A stretch of DNA of 64,000 nt from Methylophaga sulfidovorans (GTDB lineage Bacteria > Pseudomonadota > Gammaproteobacteria > Nitrosococcales > Methylophagaceae), in assembly GCF_900114205.1 (NCBI RefSeq), contig NZ_FOSH01000007.1, positions 1 through 64,000 of the forward strand, in the 5' to 3' direction. Position 1 is the stretch's first letter. Each line of letters opens with the position of its first letter. A program made the translations under genes and the position numbers. This document shows, in pieces, positions 17,542 to 26,719 of this stretch. Below the pieces are notes generated by a model, which saw only the letters and a list, made by a program, of their open reading frames with translations, had not been told where the DNA came from and ran no database searches.

Positions 17542-18909
17542 ATGGACAATGCGCCAACGCTAGAATCCTTGCAAGCGGCACTCGATGCCCAGCAAGCGGT
17601 TTTTCAAATGCATCAGTCTATGAATGTCGAAGTGTTCTATTGGTGGTGTACCGCCATTATGATCATGATTCATGCTGGTTTCTTGGCCTACGAAATGGGG
17701 GCTTCACGTAGTAAAAATGCTTTAGCAGCGGGTATTAAAAATATTCTCGCTTTAGCGGTCATTATTCCAACGTTTTATTTGTTTGGCTGGTGGATTTATA
17801 ACGCTTTCCCGAACGGCTTTATTCCTATTGAGGCTGCTGGTGCCTTGCCATGGTCAACAAGTATGGGACCTGATGTCACTGATATGGGAACAGGTATTTT
17901 CTGGGCGGCGTTTGCCATGTTCGGTGCAACAACCGGTTCAATTTTATCCGGTGCCGTTATCGAACGAATTCGTGTCAGTGCGTTTTTAATTCTGACTGTA
18001 TTCCTGGGTAGCGTGGTATGGATTCTAGCTGGTGCCTGGGGTTGGCATCCAGATGGTTGGTTACTGACTAAGTTGGGCTATCACGATGTCGGCGCATCAG
18101 GTGTGGTTCATGCTGTAGCTGGTTTCTTCACACTAGGTGTACTGATTAACTTAGGTCCACGTGTGGGTAAATTCATCAATGGTGTGGCTCAAACTATTGC
18201 TCCACATAGCTTACCTATGACGCTTATCGGTCTGATGATGATTATCTTCGGTTTCTTCGGATTCCTGGGTGGTTGTATCATCTTCAACGGTGGTGAAACA
18301 GGTTGGACAACTATCTATAACAACCCAACTAACTTATCTGCATTTGCATTCAATACGCTGATGGGCTTTGCTGGTGGTGTTATTGGTTGTTATATCGCTA
18401 GCCGTGACCCATTCTGGACGATGTCTGGTGGTCTGGTTGGTATTATCTCTGTAGCTGCTGGCTTAGACCTTTATGACCCTGAGTTAGCATTCATCATTGC
18501 TGTTGTAACCGGTGTTTTAGCTGTTAAATTTGCTAAATTGATCGAAAACTTCGGTATTGATGATGCCGTTGGTGCGGTGGCTGTTCATGGCTTCACTGGT
18601 GTATGGGCAGTATTCCTTGTTGGTGTGTTTGCCGCTGGTATGCCTAATGTTGGTGATTTACCGCCAATCAGCTTTGTTGGTCAAACAATCGGCGCTATCG
18701 TCATGGCTGCAGTCGGCTTCATTCCAGGATATGGTATTTCATTAATTCTGAAAAAAGCCAATGCGTTACGTGTACCTAAAGAAGCTGAAGAATTGGGCTT
18801 AGATGAAGTTGAAATCATTGCTAAGCCTTATCCAGAAGTGAATGGTGTCCCTGCTGTGACATCAAGTGATGTGCCAAATAAATTGGCTAATTCAGAACCA
18901 GGAGTGTAA
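17542..18909 (+). CDS. amt: Amt-family ammonium transporter
   Basis: An 11-helix Amt/Mep/Rh channel of 455 residues that imports ammonium. The pore histidine pair appears in ASGVVHAVAG and AVAVHGFTG; YEMGASRSKN and FGATTGSILSGA are family motifs. There is no signal peptide; a ~25-residue polar N-terminal helix precedes the first segment. A C-terminal regulatory tail (LGLDEVEI) is present. It follows eutC by 54 bases, which fits recapture of ammonia released by EutBC. No glnK is adjacent; instead a small membrane protein follows. Confidence 0.92.
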   Translation: MDNAPTLESLQAALDAQQAVFQMHQSMNVEVFYWWCTAIMIMIHAGFLAYEMGASRSKNALAAGIKNILALAVIIPTFYLFGWWIYNAFPNGFIPIEAAGALPWSTSMGPDVTDMGTGIFWAAFAMFGATTGSILSGAVIERIRVSAFLILTVFLGSVVWILAGAWGWHPDGWLLTKLGYHDVGASGVVHAVAGFFTLGVLINLGPRVGKFINGVAQTIAPHSLPMTLIGLMMIIFGFFGFLGGCIIFNGGETGWTTIYNNPTNLSAFAFNTLMGFAGGVIGCYIASRDPFWTMSGGLVGIISVAAGLDLYDPELAFIIAVVTGVLAVKFAKLIENFGIDDAVGAVAVHGFTGVWAVFLVGVFAAGMPNVGDLPPISFVGQTIGAIVMAAVGFIPGYGISLILKKANALRVPKEAEELGLDEVEIIAKPYPEVNGVPAVTSSDVPNKLANSEPGV

Positions 18910-18911
18910 TT

Positions 18912-19079
18912 ATGGGAACATCAATTAGTTCATGGGAAAATGTTGGCGCTTATTTTACTTTCGCTGATAATCCAGTTGCATTGGGACTCTTTACCCTCGG
19001 TGCTGCTGTAATCATTGTTGGTCTGATTGCCTCAATTGCTAAACATGAAAACGAAGCATTTGAGAAAATCGAAAAATAA
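18912..19079 (+). CDS. Small single-span membrane protein after amt
   Basis: A 55-residue protein, MGTSISSWENVG to ENEAFEKIEK. One membrane helix spans about residues 21-42 (PVALGLFTLGAAVIIVGLIA), followed by a charged tail. AGGAG at 18900-18904 gives ideal spacing to ATG 18912, two bases after the amt stop, and the terminator follows directly, so it is clearly in the amt operon. I do not recognise a family. It could be a small partner of the transporter. Confidence 0.75.
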   Translation: MGTSISSWENVGAYFTFADNPVALGLFTLGAAVIIVGLIASIAKHENEAFEKIEK

Positions 19080-19197
19080 GCCAGACCTAAGCATGACCTA
19101 GTCATGTATCAACAAATAACCCCGGTCTTGTATCGGGGTTATTTTTTGTTTTAAACAGTGACTTTAATATGACGTTTTACACGACGCCATCCCACCA
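19070..19197. repeat. Copy A of a 128-bp duplicated segment
   Basis: Spans the last codons of the 55-residue protein, the bidirectional terminator and the last ~15 codons of the PepSY gene. A diverged copy is at 22908-23035, in the same orientation. Landmarks shared are AAAATAAGCC, GAGCATGAC/AAGCATGAC, the AATAACCCCG stem and ATATGACGTTTTACA. Confidence 0.8.
19115..19147. terminator. Bidirectional intrinsic terminator
   Basis: AATAACCCCG (19115-19124) pairs with CGGGGTTATT (19134-19143) and is followed by T residues; the minus strand also has a T-rich flank. It ends the eut-amt unit (+) and the TonB receptor-PepSY unit (-). Confidence 0.88.
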
Positions 19198-20626
19198 CAA
19201 TGCCACTGATACAAATCAATAAACCACCCAGACTGAATGTCACAATTAAGCTTTCTCTCACTACAGGCCTTTCTAGCAGAGGTTGCCAATCCCAGCTGTG
19301 TAAAAGATTAAATAAATAACGTGCTATACGTCGCTGACTGTCTATCGACTCAAGAATTTCACCGGTCGCTGGATTGATATGTAACCAGGTTTGAGCATGA
19401 TCATTAAATTTGACGCGAAGTATGGGTAAAGGCCGTTCACGGTCGCCAAACATACTTTGTTCTGCACGGTTGTAATAGTAAAAGTCATAATGAGTTAGCC
19501 AGATAAGATCACTCTCAGCAGATGTAGAGATAGTCTGAATAGCTTGTTTTAGCGTGATAAATGGAATTTGTTTATACACCCGGTCAGTATTAACTAAAGG
19601 TGTGACCAAACGCTTTCCATGCTGATCCTGTGCACTGACCCAAACCTGACCTTTCACCTGATGCCAGCTGAGTTCTCGTGGTTTAAACTCTCCAGCCTCA
19701 AAACGTTTCAATAACTGTGCGCTAGAAAAGGGTGATGACAGTAAGGATGCATTCTCTCCTGAATAGCGTTGAAGGGAGAGCTGTGAAGCATTACTAAATA
19801 AGTTCCATGGCCGCATCGACATCAAACCACTGAAAATCCACAGAATGAGCAGGACACCAAAAAGCATTCCGCCGATATGATGCCAGCGAGCAAAGCCTTT
19901 GCGATAGGGTGAATGAGAACCACTGCGATAGGTTTTAGAGAATCGCCAGCGTTTCAGACCAAGATACTGACCAAGTAAGGACATAATGGTTGCTGCCAAT
20001 GACAGGTAGATAATCATATCGGCCCACCAAGGCATGGATCTCACCGGATAAATCCAGTGAAGCCAAGCGCCCAACCAGCCCCAGCTACGTTCAGTAAAGG
20101 TGGCATCTCTGACAATCATGCCACTGTGAGATGAGATATACAGTTGTGTTTGATCCTTATCATCCAGGCTGACCACATGTAATGGTCGCTCTGCATTGAG
20201 TGCGGATGATTGTGTCCAGGCATCCTTATCAATTAAACCTCGATAGTCAGCATGGGCATCAGGATACATACTCTTAGCTGATTGAATAGCTTGCTCAGCA
20301 TCAATGTGATGAATGTTTTCACCGGTTATTGCATTAATAGCAATAACGGGCTGTTCAGGATAATTAAAAAGATAGACTGGCTTATTGGCAATAGAGCTCA
20401 ATTTAATATCAGTGGGGAGCTCTGTTTTACCCGTTTGTCTAAAGGCATCATTAATGTTGATGTAGTTTCTGTCTGAAGATAAAACTGGCAAGGATTGTAA
20501 ATGTTCAGCCAGGGTAAGCTTGGGATATCCGACAAATAACATCACCATGCCAGAGATAAACCATAGGGCCATGAAGATACATAGCCCTATGCCTAACCAG
20601 CGGTGCCACAAAAAAAGCTGGCGCAT
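19151..20626 (-). CDS. PepSY-domain inner-membrane protein (siderophore reductase type)
   Basis: A 491-residue PepSY_TM protein with an N-terminal membrane anchor (WHRWLGIGLCIFMALWFISG), membrane segments near residues 205-225, 255-275 and 455-475, and PepSY-type periplasmic parts with GENIHHIDAEQAI and TGEILESI. Such proteins (PiuB/FoxB-like) are linked to reductive iron release from siderophores. It starts two bases after the TonB receptor stop, so the two form an operon. Its last codons are inside a duplicated segment. Confidence 0.82.
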   Translation of the reverse strand: MRQLFLWHRWLGIGLCIFMALWFISGMVMLFVGYPKLTLAEHLQSLPVLSSDRNYININDAFRQTGKTELPTDIKLSSIANKPVYLFNYPEQPVIAINAITGENIHHIDAEQAIQSAKSMYPDAHADYRGLIDKDAWTQSSALNAERPLHVVSLDDKDQTQLYISSHSGMIVRDATFTERSWGWLGAWLHWIYPVRSMPWWADMIIYLSLAATIMSLLGQYLGLKRWRFSKTYRSGSHSPYRKGFARWHHIGGMLFGVLLILWIFSGLMSMRPWNLFSNASQLSLQRYSGENASLLSSPFSSAQLLKRFEAGEFKPRELSWHQVKGQVWVSAQDQHGKRLVTPLVNTDRVYKQIPFITLKQAIQTISTSAESDLIWLTHYDFYYYNRAEQSMFGDRERPLPILRVKFNDHAQTWLHINPATGEILESIDSQRRIARYLFNLLHSWDWQPLLERPVVRESLIVTFSLGGLLICISGIVVGWRRVKRHIKVTV

Positions 20627-20628
20627 AT

Positions 20629-22767
20629 TTAGTACTTAAAGTCTAAGGTCAATTCCACGCTTCGTGGTTCACCCACATAATATTGTGCATTAGATTGGTG
20701 AATAAATGTCGCGTAGAGCTTATCTGACAGATTACGACCACGCAGCGTCAGATCTAAGTGTGGATCGATAGCGTACTTAATATAAGCATCATATAAAGTA
20801 TAAGATGGTACTTTGCGTGTATTGCTATAGTTTTGGTATACAGAAGAGACATAACGTGCTCCTACACCTGCTTCCCAGTTAGTTGTTGGTTCATAAATAA
20901 ACCACAGATTAGCTAGACGGTTTGGGATATTATGTGGCCGTTTCCCATCATAATTACCTGAAGAATTAGAAAATTCATCAAATTTGGCTCTGACGAAAGC
21001 CGCATTGGCTTCAGTTCGTAACGTTGGAGTAATAAGGAATGATGTTGCTAACTCGAGACCTGTTGAGGTTTGTTGGCCGGCTTGCACGGTTTCATTTGGA
21101 TTGGTTGGTGATGATACCGAAATATCCTTACGAACAATTTGATATGCGGCGATAGTCGCTGTTCCGCGTCCATCGAGATAGTTGAACTTGCTCCCTACCT
21201 CAATCTGACGACCACGGCTGATGTCAAAGTCCTGTACTTGTGATTCACGGGCGCTGGTCAATGTACCACCGGGTGGTTCAGCTGATGTGCTGTATTGGGC
21301 GTAGACACTGATATCTTCTGTGACATCAAAAACTAAGCCTAGGCGACCAGTAAAGGTATCCCAGTTACGCGTAACATTCGCAGCACCGGGGCTTGGGGTA
21401 TGATGAAAATTAATATGATCAAAACGCAATGCTGAAATCAAAGCGAGTCGATCAGTGAGTTTTTGTCTGTTTTCAGCAAAAATAGAGAATTTTTTTACTT
21501 TATTGCTACGGCCTTTCTGCAATGCCCCCATTCCTGAAATATCGTAGAAATTATCAGGAGCGAAGTTGTCTGGGGTGACGGTATCAAAGACACTACTGAT
21601 CGATGTTGGGTAAATAGTTTGTTGATTGACACTATAATCGAGGCCCATTGCCCAATCACTTTGACGACCAAATAATTCACCATTATGTGTGAGCTCGATA
21701 CGGTTACCGTTGACTTCCTGATCATGACGTTGCTGATAAGCGCCTGCCCGATCAATTAAAGTATTGTTACTGTTGTATGTATATTTCTCTAGGTTACGGT
21801 AGTCACGTTGTCCATCATAATGATAGAAGGTGTTTCGTAATGCTGTTTTATCATTGAATTGATAGTCAGTGATCGAACGTAGCCAACGAACGCGCTGCTC
21901 ATAACGGCCATCTTCTACGTTGTAGTTTTCAAAGCGATTATGTTTGTTGATTTTCAGGGTGCCAGATTGAGGTTGTAATGTGGGAGCTCCCCAATATGGG
22001 CTATCTTCTTTTTCTTCCAGATATTCCAGTGCTAAGGTGTGTGATAGCTTGTCGTTAATGTCAGTTAACCATGAAAAAGCCATGTTATCAGCACGATTTT
22101 CCTGACGGTCGATATAGCCATTAGTTGATGTATGACTATAATCGAAACGAATCCAGTTGTTAGCATTTAATGCTTTATTGATACCAATTGATGATTCTGT
22201 TGTGTCATAACGACCATAACTGAGCCGACTGGTGATATCTTGATCGCTGCGTTCAGCTATTTTGGTGATGTAATTAACACTACCCCCTACAGAACTGGTG
22301 CCATATAAAAAGGACGATGGACCACCAATGAGTTCAACACGATCATAAATCCAGGCACCGATAGGGCGGTTGGCAGAACTGTATGCGAGGCTGATGCCAT
22401 TATATAATTGGTTAACTTGAGAGCCATTAAAACCACGGTAAGACACATTACCTCCCCAACCTGGCGGTGCTGAAGCATTGACGCCGGGAAGGATGTTGAC
22501 CGCATCTTGAAAATCACGAGCACCGATTTGATCCATCAGTGTTCTATCTGCAATAGCGACAGAAGCTGGATTTTCTCTGAGTGTGAGTCCAAGTCTTGAG
22601 CCAGCTTCTGTAGGGGTGTCCAGATTAATCATTGTGGGTGCTGTTTTATCACCGGTCACAAGTAAAGGGGCTAACTCTTTTACATCATCTGTTGATTCAC
22701 TGTCTGCATAGGCTGGTGTCATTAAACTAGCCAGAATAACGGACAGAGAAGTTATATTTCTCCGCAT
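20629..22767 (-). CDS. TonB-dependent siderophore receptor
   Basis: An outer-membrane receptor of 712 residues. The signal peptide (MRRNITSLSVILASLMTPAYA) is followed by a plug domain (LGLTLRENPASVAI, ILPGVNASAPPGW, GPSSFLYG) and a 22-strand barrel ending in LTLDFKY. The family's final aromatic residue is present. ATG 22767 is chosen because GGGAGAG sits just upstream and the signal peptide starts there; the longer frame to 22872 lacks both. It precedes the PepSY gene in one operon. Ligand is probably a hydroxamate or catecholate siderophore; which one is unknown. I saw no convincing Fur box upstream. Confidence 0.9.
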   Translation of the reverse strand: MRRNITSLSVILASLMTPAYADSESTDDVKELAPLLVTGDKTAPTMINLDTPTEAGSRLGLTLRENPASVAIADRTLMDQIGARDFQDAVNILPGVNASAPPGWGGNVSYRGFNGSQVNQLYNGISLAYSSANRPIGAWIYDRVELIGGPSSFLYGTSSVGGSVNYITKIAERSDQDITSRLSYGRYDTTESSIGINKALNANNWIRFDYSHTSTNGYIDRQENRADNMAFSWLTDINDKLSHTLALEYLEEKEDSPYWGAPTLQPQSGTLKINKHNRFENYNVEDGRYEQRVRWLRSITDYQFNDKTALRNTFYHYDGQRDYRNLEKYTYNSNNTLIDRAGAYQQRHDQEVNGNRIELTHNGELFGRQSDWAMGLDYSVNQQTIYPTSISSVFDTVTPDNFAPDNFYDISGMGALQKGRSNKVKKFSIFAENRQKLTDRLALISALRFDHINFHHTPSPGAANVTRNWDTFTGRLGLVFDVTEDISVYAQYSTSAEPPGGTLTSARESQVQDFDISRGRQIEVGSKFNYLDGRGTATIAAYQIVRKDISVSSPTNPNETVQAGQQTSTGLELATSFLITPTLRTEANAAFVRAKFDEFSNSSGNYDGKRPHNIPNRLANLWFIYEPTTNWEAGVGARYVSSVYQNYSNTRKVPSYTLYDAYIKYAIDPHLDLTLRGRNLSDKLYATFIHQSNAQYYVGEPRSVELTLDFKY

Positions 22768-22907
22768 AAAATTTCTCTCCCAAAAAATTAGCAGCAAGGC
22801 TACATGGGATGAGAAAAGATAAAGTGCGTGATTTACATTACTGTTATGGCATATGACTAAAAATAGTGGCAATAGTCATATCGATAAAATAATTGTTTAG
22901 GCACAAT

Positions 22908-23035
22908 CGGAAAATAAGCCCGGCCTGAGCATGACTATGTCATATATCAAAAAATAACCCCGAGCATATATCGGGGTTATTTTTTGTTTGAAACCGTGAT
23001 GTTGATATGACGTTTTACATAGCGTCAACCCACCA
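22908..23035. repeat. Copy B of the 128-bp duplication, with a decayed PepSY gene tail
   Basis: Matches 19070-19197 in the same orientation. The minus strand reads LVG-stop-RYVKRHINITVS against VVGWRRVKRHIKVTV-stop of the intact PepSY gene, so it holds a pseudogene tail with a Trp-to-stop change and loss of the true stop. The left side also keeps the last codons of a 55-residue-type protein (IGK-stop versus IEK-stop). Together the copies flank the PepSY-TonB receptor pair. Confidence 0.75.
22952..22986. terminator. Bidirectional terminator (duplicate)
   Basis: AAATAACCCCGA pairs with TCGGGGTTATTT, with T-runs on both strands. It now lies 59 bases downstream of the sbmA-like gene (-) and probably ends its transcript. 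Confidence 0.85.
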
Positions 23036-23044
23036 GGTTGTCAT

Positions 23045-24283
23045 TTATTGTGTCGCGTGCTGATCAATTTCGGGTAATGGCTCATTGTTTATAGACGCTT
23101 CAAACGATTTTAAACGTTTATAGACCGACAATAGTTCAACGATAGTTGTCCATGAGTTTACTAAATACTGGAATGACGAACTGACTTGACTGAATGCCGT
23201 TAAAATCTGCTGCAAAATACCAAAGGTAATCGCGCCTGCTGCAATAGTTGGTACCAAGATTACATAAGCAAAAATATTATCTGCTTGCAGGTATAAACTT
23301 CGCGCCACATTGAAGTACATATAATGAATGTACAAAGTGAAATAGTTTTTACGAACATTAGCAAAGAGTTCTCTTAAGCTCATTGGGTGAGCCCGCAGAT
23401 GATCATCTTCACCATAAACCAGTTCTTTACGATAGGCCGCTTCAACACGCTGATTTTTGAATTCCAAGCCCGGTAACTTTATGCCGACCAATGCCAATAA
23501 CCCAGTACCGAATATGGACCAAATAAGGGCGGCCACAAATAGTGGATGGGCGATTTCGCCGACTAAAGGTAATTCTTTCACGTATTGCGATAAGGACCAA
23601 AGCACCGGTAAAAACGCGAATAAGGTCATTAGAGCTTCAACAAGTGCTACGCCTAAATTTTCCATAATGGTTGCGAAACGCATTGTGTCTTCCTGAACCC
23701 GTTGCGAGGCACCTTCAATATGACGCACCTTGCTCCATTGTTCAGTGTAATAATCATTCATCGCCGTTCGCCACCGGAAAATATAGTGGCTGACTAAAAA
23801 ACGTGTCATCACATAAATGAATACCGCTAGAAATGCGATTTCCGCGAAAATAGCAATTAAATCATATAATTGAGCAGTAGTAACACCGCCGTCGGGTGAT
23901 AAGGCGTTTTGTACCGAATCAAAAAACGGCCGCCGCCAGTTATTTATTGCGACTGATACCTGCACAGAATAATAAGTTGAAAAGAAGATGACCGCGGAAC
24001 CTACAATCGACCACCACTGCCAGCGACTGGGCGCCGCGATAAACCAAAATGCTGCAAATATAGCAACGGTCACAAAATAGAAGAGGTAGAAGGTTAAAAA
24101 CTCATTGGTAACAAAATGCCGCAAACCGATGATTGGTTCTGCATCTGCATCTGCAGCAACCGGTAACCCAATAGCAGCAGATATGTCCGTGCCAAAAGCC
24201 ACCCAGATAAAGGCGCAAAATGCTAACCACAAAATAACTGATGGCCAAAACCAGCCAGAGTTGGGAAAGAAAGATTTAAACAT
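23045..24283 (-). CDS. sbmA: SbmA/BacA-family peptide transporter
   Basis: A 412-residue inner-membrane protein of the SbmA/BacA family, proton-driven importers of peptides and peptide-like antibiotics. MFKSFFPNSGWFWPS, WRTAMNDYYTEQW and EGASQRVQEDTMRFA are family hallmarks, and length is close to E. coli SbmA (406). About seven to eight helices are visible; no ABC ATPase domain is present. ATG 24283 is chosen since family members begin with MF(K/V)SFFP; the frame runs 17 codons further upstream without support. Divergent from the DUF3649 operon across 520 bases. Confidence 0.9.
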   Translation of the reverse strand: MFKSFFPNSGWFWPSVILWLAFCAFIWVAFGTDISAAIGLPVAADADAEPIIGLRHFVTNEFLTFYLFYFVTVAIFAAFWFIAAPSRWQWWSIVGSAVIFFSTYYSVQVSVAINNWRRPFFDSVQNALSPDGGVTTAQLYDLIAIFAEIAFLAVFIYVMTRFLVSHYIFRWRTAMNDYYTEQWSKVRHIEGASQRVQEDTMRFATIMENLGVALVEALMTLFAFLPVLWSLSQYVKELPLVGEIAHPLFVAALIWSIFGTGLLALVGIKLPGLEFKNQRVEAAYRKELVYGEDDHLRAHPMSLRELFANVRKNYFTLYIHYMYFNVARSLYLQADNIFAYVILVPTIAAGAITFGILQQILTAFSQVSSSFQYLVNSWTTIVELLSVYKRLKSFEASINNEPLPEIDQHATQ

Positions 24284-24803
24284 GATTGGCTTACTCTTAT
24301 TTTTATGATTCAAATTATGGCATGTTGACAACATGTTGAGATGCTTTATTCATGCGCCTATGCAAGATATGTTTAGCTATTTGAAATTAAACATAAAAAA
24401 ATCAGCTAAATTCAGACTGGTAATGCGTTTATCCACGTGACCGGCTGATAGCCGCATCTGTTTTGAAACAAATGTGATGAGATTTCCTGTCTAGGGTAGA
24501 CATGATTTTATCTGGATTAATATGAATAAATATTTGACGGAAAAATAATGCTACACGGTTATTTCGTTTAATCTAAATGCATATGATTATTATTTGATGG
24601 TAATATCTAGGATTAATTGAGCCAAAAATATAAAAAAAGGAAAAATATTGCCCTTTTTTTAGGACTCATACGACATAGATAGTGAGAGCACGATCGTTCT
24701 CTTATCCTAAACCTGCTCTCAGACATCGTCTTGAGGGCAGATGCTTTATTCATAAGCTGTTAATACTAATATTAAATTCAGTAGCTTGAGAGTTACCTCT
24801 ACT
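24284..24803. other. Long divergent intergenic region with repeats and palindromes
   Basis: No gene is visible. It holds a 15-bp direct repeat, AGATGCTTTATTCAT, at 24339-24353 and 24739-24753 (exactly 400 apart); an inverted repeat TGTCTA-GGG-TAGACA at 24488-24502; and a near-palindrome centred on ACGATCGT at 24685-24702. The region is AT-rich and lies between the sbmA-like and DUF3649 operons. The palindromes may be operators; the direct repeat may mark an insertion or a duplicated promoter. Confidence 0.5.
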
Positions 24804-25085
24804 ATGCAATTACCTTATCCGCTCAGAATAAATTTTTTGGTATTCGCTGCCACGATAGGAGGTTATTTATTTACCTCCGCAGCGATTATTTTCTTATCTG
24901 CCATTGTACCTATGGATAAACCAGATGCCATTGTGGCCAGCAGTTTATTTAGTTTTGCCATCTACACCGCTGCGGTGATTTGGGTATTTGTGGTCAGAGA
25001 CAGCAAGCGTGCCTGGTTAGGCATGCTGATTCCGACGTTGTTATTGGGTGGTGCAGGCTTACTTATTTCAAGGATGGCGTCATGA
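24804..25085 (+). CDS. DUF3649-type small membrane protein
   Basis: A 93-residue protein with three membrane helices (FLVFAATIGGYLFTSAAI, ASSLFSFAIYTAAVIWVFVV, MLIPTLLLGGAGLL). It fits the DUF3649 family, found next to PepSY-type iron reductases. ATG 24804 is preferred; a TTG at 24786 would add six residues. Its stop overlaps the next start (ATGA), so the two are translationally coupled. Probably helps siderophore reduction or export at the inner membrane; evidence is only from context. Confidence 0.75.
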   Translation: MQLPYPLRINFLVFAATIGGYLFTSAAIIFLSAIVPMDKPDAIVASSLFSFAIYTAAVIWVFVVRDSKRAWLGMLIPTLLLGGAGLLISRMAS

Positions 25086-26719
25086 GTGAGTTAACAAAGC
25101 CAGTGAAAGAGCAAGAATCTTTTCGTCAAGCCATGGGCTGGCTCCATACATGGGGCGGACTAGTCGCTAGTTGGGTACTCTTCACCATTTTTCTGACTGG
25201 CACCATTGGTGTGTTTGACGAAGACATCACGCATTGGATGAACCCTGAGGCAGCCGTTGTGTCAGATTTTGACCTTGCGTCTATGACCGAGCAACGTGTC
25301 GATGCGATAAAAAAAGGTCAGTCCTATCTTGAAGTTAATGCACCTGACAGTCATTCCTGGGCGATTGGTATGCCTACAGAAACTGAGCCGGGAATACGCC
25401 TGTTCTGGCGCGATGAGCAAAATGAGTTTCAAGAAACCTTACTCAACCTGAAGACAGGTGAACCGATGTCCGCAGCTGAAAACCGTGAAACGGAAGGCGG
25501 TCATCATTTTGTACATATGCATTATGAGTTTCATGCAGGTATGGCAGGTATCTGGCTAGTCGGCTTTTTTACCATGATCATGCTGGTGGCCCTTATCAGC
25601 GGCATTATTATCCATAAACGTATTTTCAAAGATTTTTTTACTTTCAGACAAAAGAAAGGTCAGCGTAGCTGGCTGGATGGACATAATGCCTCGGCTGTAT
25701 TGACGCTGCCGTTTCAGTTAATGATTGCCTATACCGGACTGGTGATCTTTTTATCAATTTATATGCCTGCCGGTGTCTTAGCCAATTACAGTAATCCACA
25801 GCAGTTCTTTTCCGAACTGTTAGATGAGCCAATGCCTAGACCGGAAACAGGTGTACATGCGGATGTCGTGGATTTATCTGTTTTGTTCCAGCGAGCAGAA
25901 GTCATGCTGGGTAAATCTGCACGATTTATGAGAGTTGAGCATCCTGGAGACAGCAGTGCTGTTACCAAAGTGTTTGGTTGGTTTGATGAAGAAGATTATT
26001 ACGGGCAATTACTGAGAGATGAAACCGGTAGTGTGCAGTTTGATGCGACCAATGGCGATGTGATGAATGTTATTCCGCCCGGTGAATACGATAAGGGTAC
26101 GCCAATGGCAGCCCAGCGCGTGATGCGAATCATGCATTTTGCCAACTTTGGTGGTTATAGTGTCCGCTGGTTGTATTTTGTGATGGGGATGGCCGGTGCA
26201 TTGATGATGGCAACTGGCGCTATCTTGTTTATGGTGAAACGTCGCCAGAAATCACTTAACGAGTTTGGCTCACAAACTGCTCGGGTTTACCGAGTGATAG
26301 AGGTGTTGAATATTGCTGCTATCAGTGGTCTGGCGGTGGCCTGTATTAGCTATTTCTGGTTAAACAGATGGATTCCGCTTGATATTACTGATCGAGCAAC
26401 ATGGGAAATAAAAGGCTTTTTCTATGTATGGTTAGTGATGCTATTCCATTCAGCCTGTCGCCCCGCTACTAAAGCCTGGTTTGAACAATGGAGCATATTT
26501 ACCCTGCTTGCATTGTTATTGCCTGTGATGAACCTGCTGACAACTGGGCACTGGCTAGCATCATATTGGCAGGCTGGTGATTGGGGCAGCGTTGGTTTTG
26601 AGCTGACAGTGCTGGTGTTTGGTTTGATGAGTTTGGGGCTGGTGTTATTTTTACGCCGTAAAATGGTATCGCAAGTGCGTCAGCCTCAGCTTAAAACCCG
26701 GTCGGAGGCAGTATCATGA
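25082..26719 (+). CDS. PepSY-domain iron reductase-like membrane protein
   Basis: 545 residues from ATG 25082 (overlapping the upstream stop). A first helix follows the motif LHTWGGLVASWVLF, then a periplasmic PepSY part, further helices (FTMIMLVALISGIIIHKRIFKDFF), another periplasmic PepSY loop, and four to five C-terminal helices. Conserved histidines (LHTWGG, HFVHMHYEFHAG) suggest haem or metal binding. This family sits in DUF3649-PepSY-DUF3325 operons for siderophore-iron reduction. It is not close to the 19151-20626 protein in size or C-terminus. Confidence 0.85.
   Translation: MSELTKPVKEQESFRQAMGWLHTWGGLVASWVLFTIFLTGTIGVFDEDITHWMNPEAAVVSDFDLASMTEQRVDAIKKGQSYLEVNAPDSHSWAIGMPTETEPGIRLFWRDEQNEFQETLLNLKTGEPMSAAENRETEGGHHFVHMHYEFHAGMAGIWLVGFFTMIMLVALISGIIIHKRIFKDFFTFRQKKGQRSWLDGHNASAVLTLPFQLMIAYTGLVIFLSIYMPAGVLANYSNPQQFFSELLDEPMPRPETGVHADVVDLSVLFQRAEVMLGKSARFMRVEHPGDSSAVTKVFGWFDEEDYYGQLLRDETGSVQFDATNGDVMNVIPPGEYDKGTPMAAQRVMRIMHFANFGGYSVRWLYFVMGMAGALMMATGAILFMVKRRQKSLNEFGSQTARVYRVIEVLNIAAISGLAVACISYFWLNRWIPLDITDRATWEIKGFFYVWLVMLFHSACRPATKAWFEQWSIFTLLALLLPVMNLLTTGHWLASYWQAGDWGSVGFELTVLVFGLMSLGLVLFLRRKMVSQVRQPQLKTRSEAVS

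Noticed and set aside
22768-22872. Longer N-terminus for the TonB receptor
   Set aside because: Would place ~35 extra residues before a normal signal peptide; the GGGAGAG site supports ATG 22767.
24428-24436. DnaA-box-like TTATCCACG
   Set aside because: A single isolated word far from dnaA; expected by chance.
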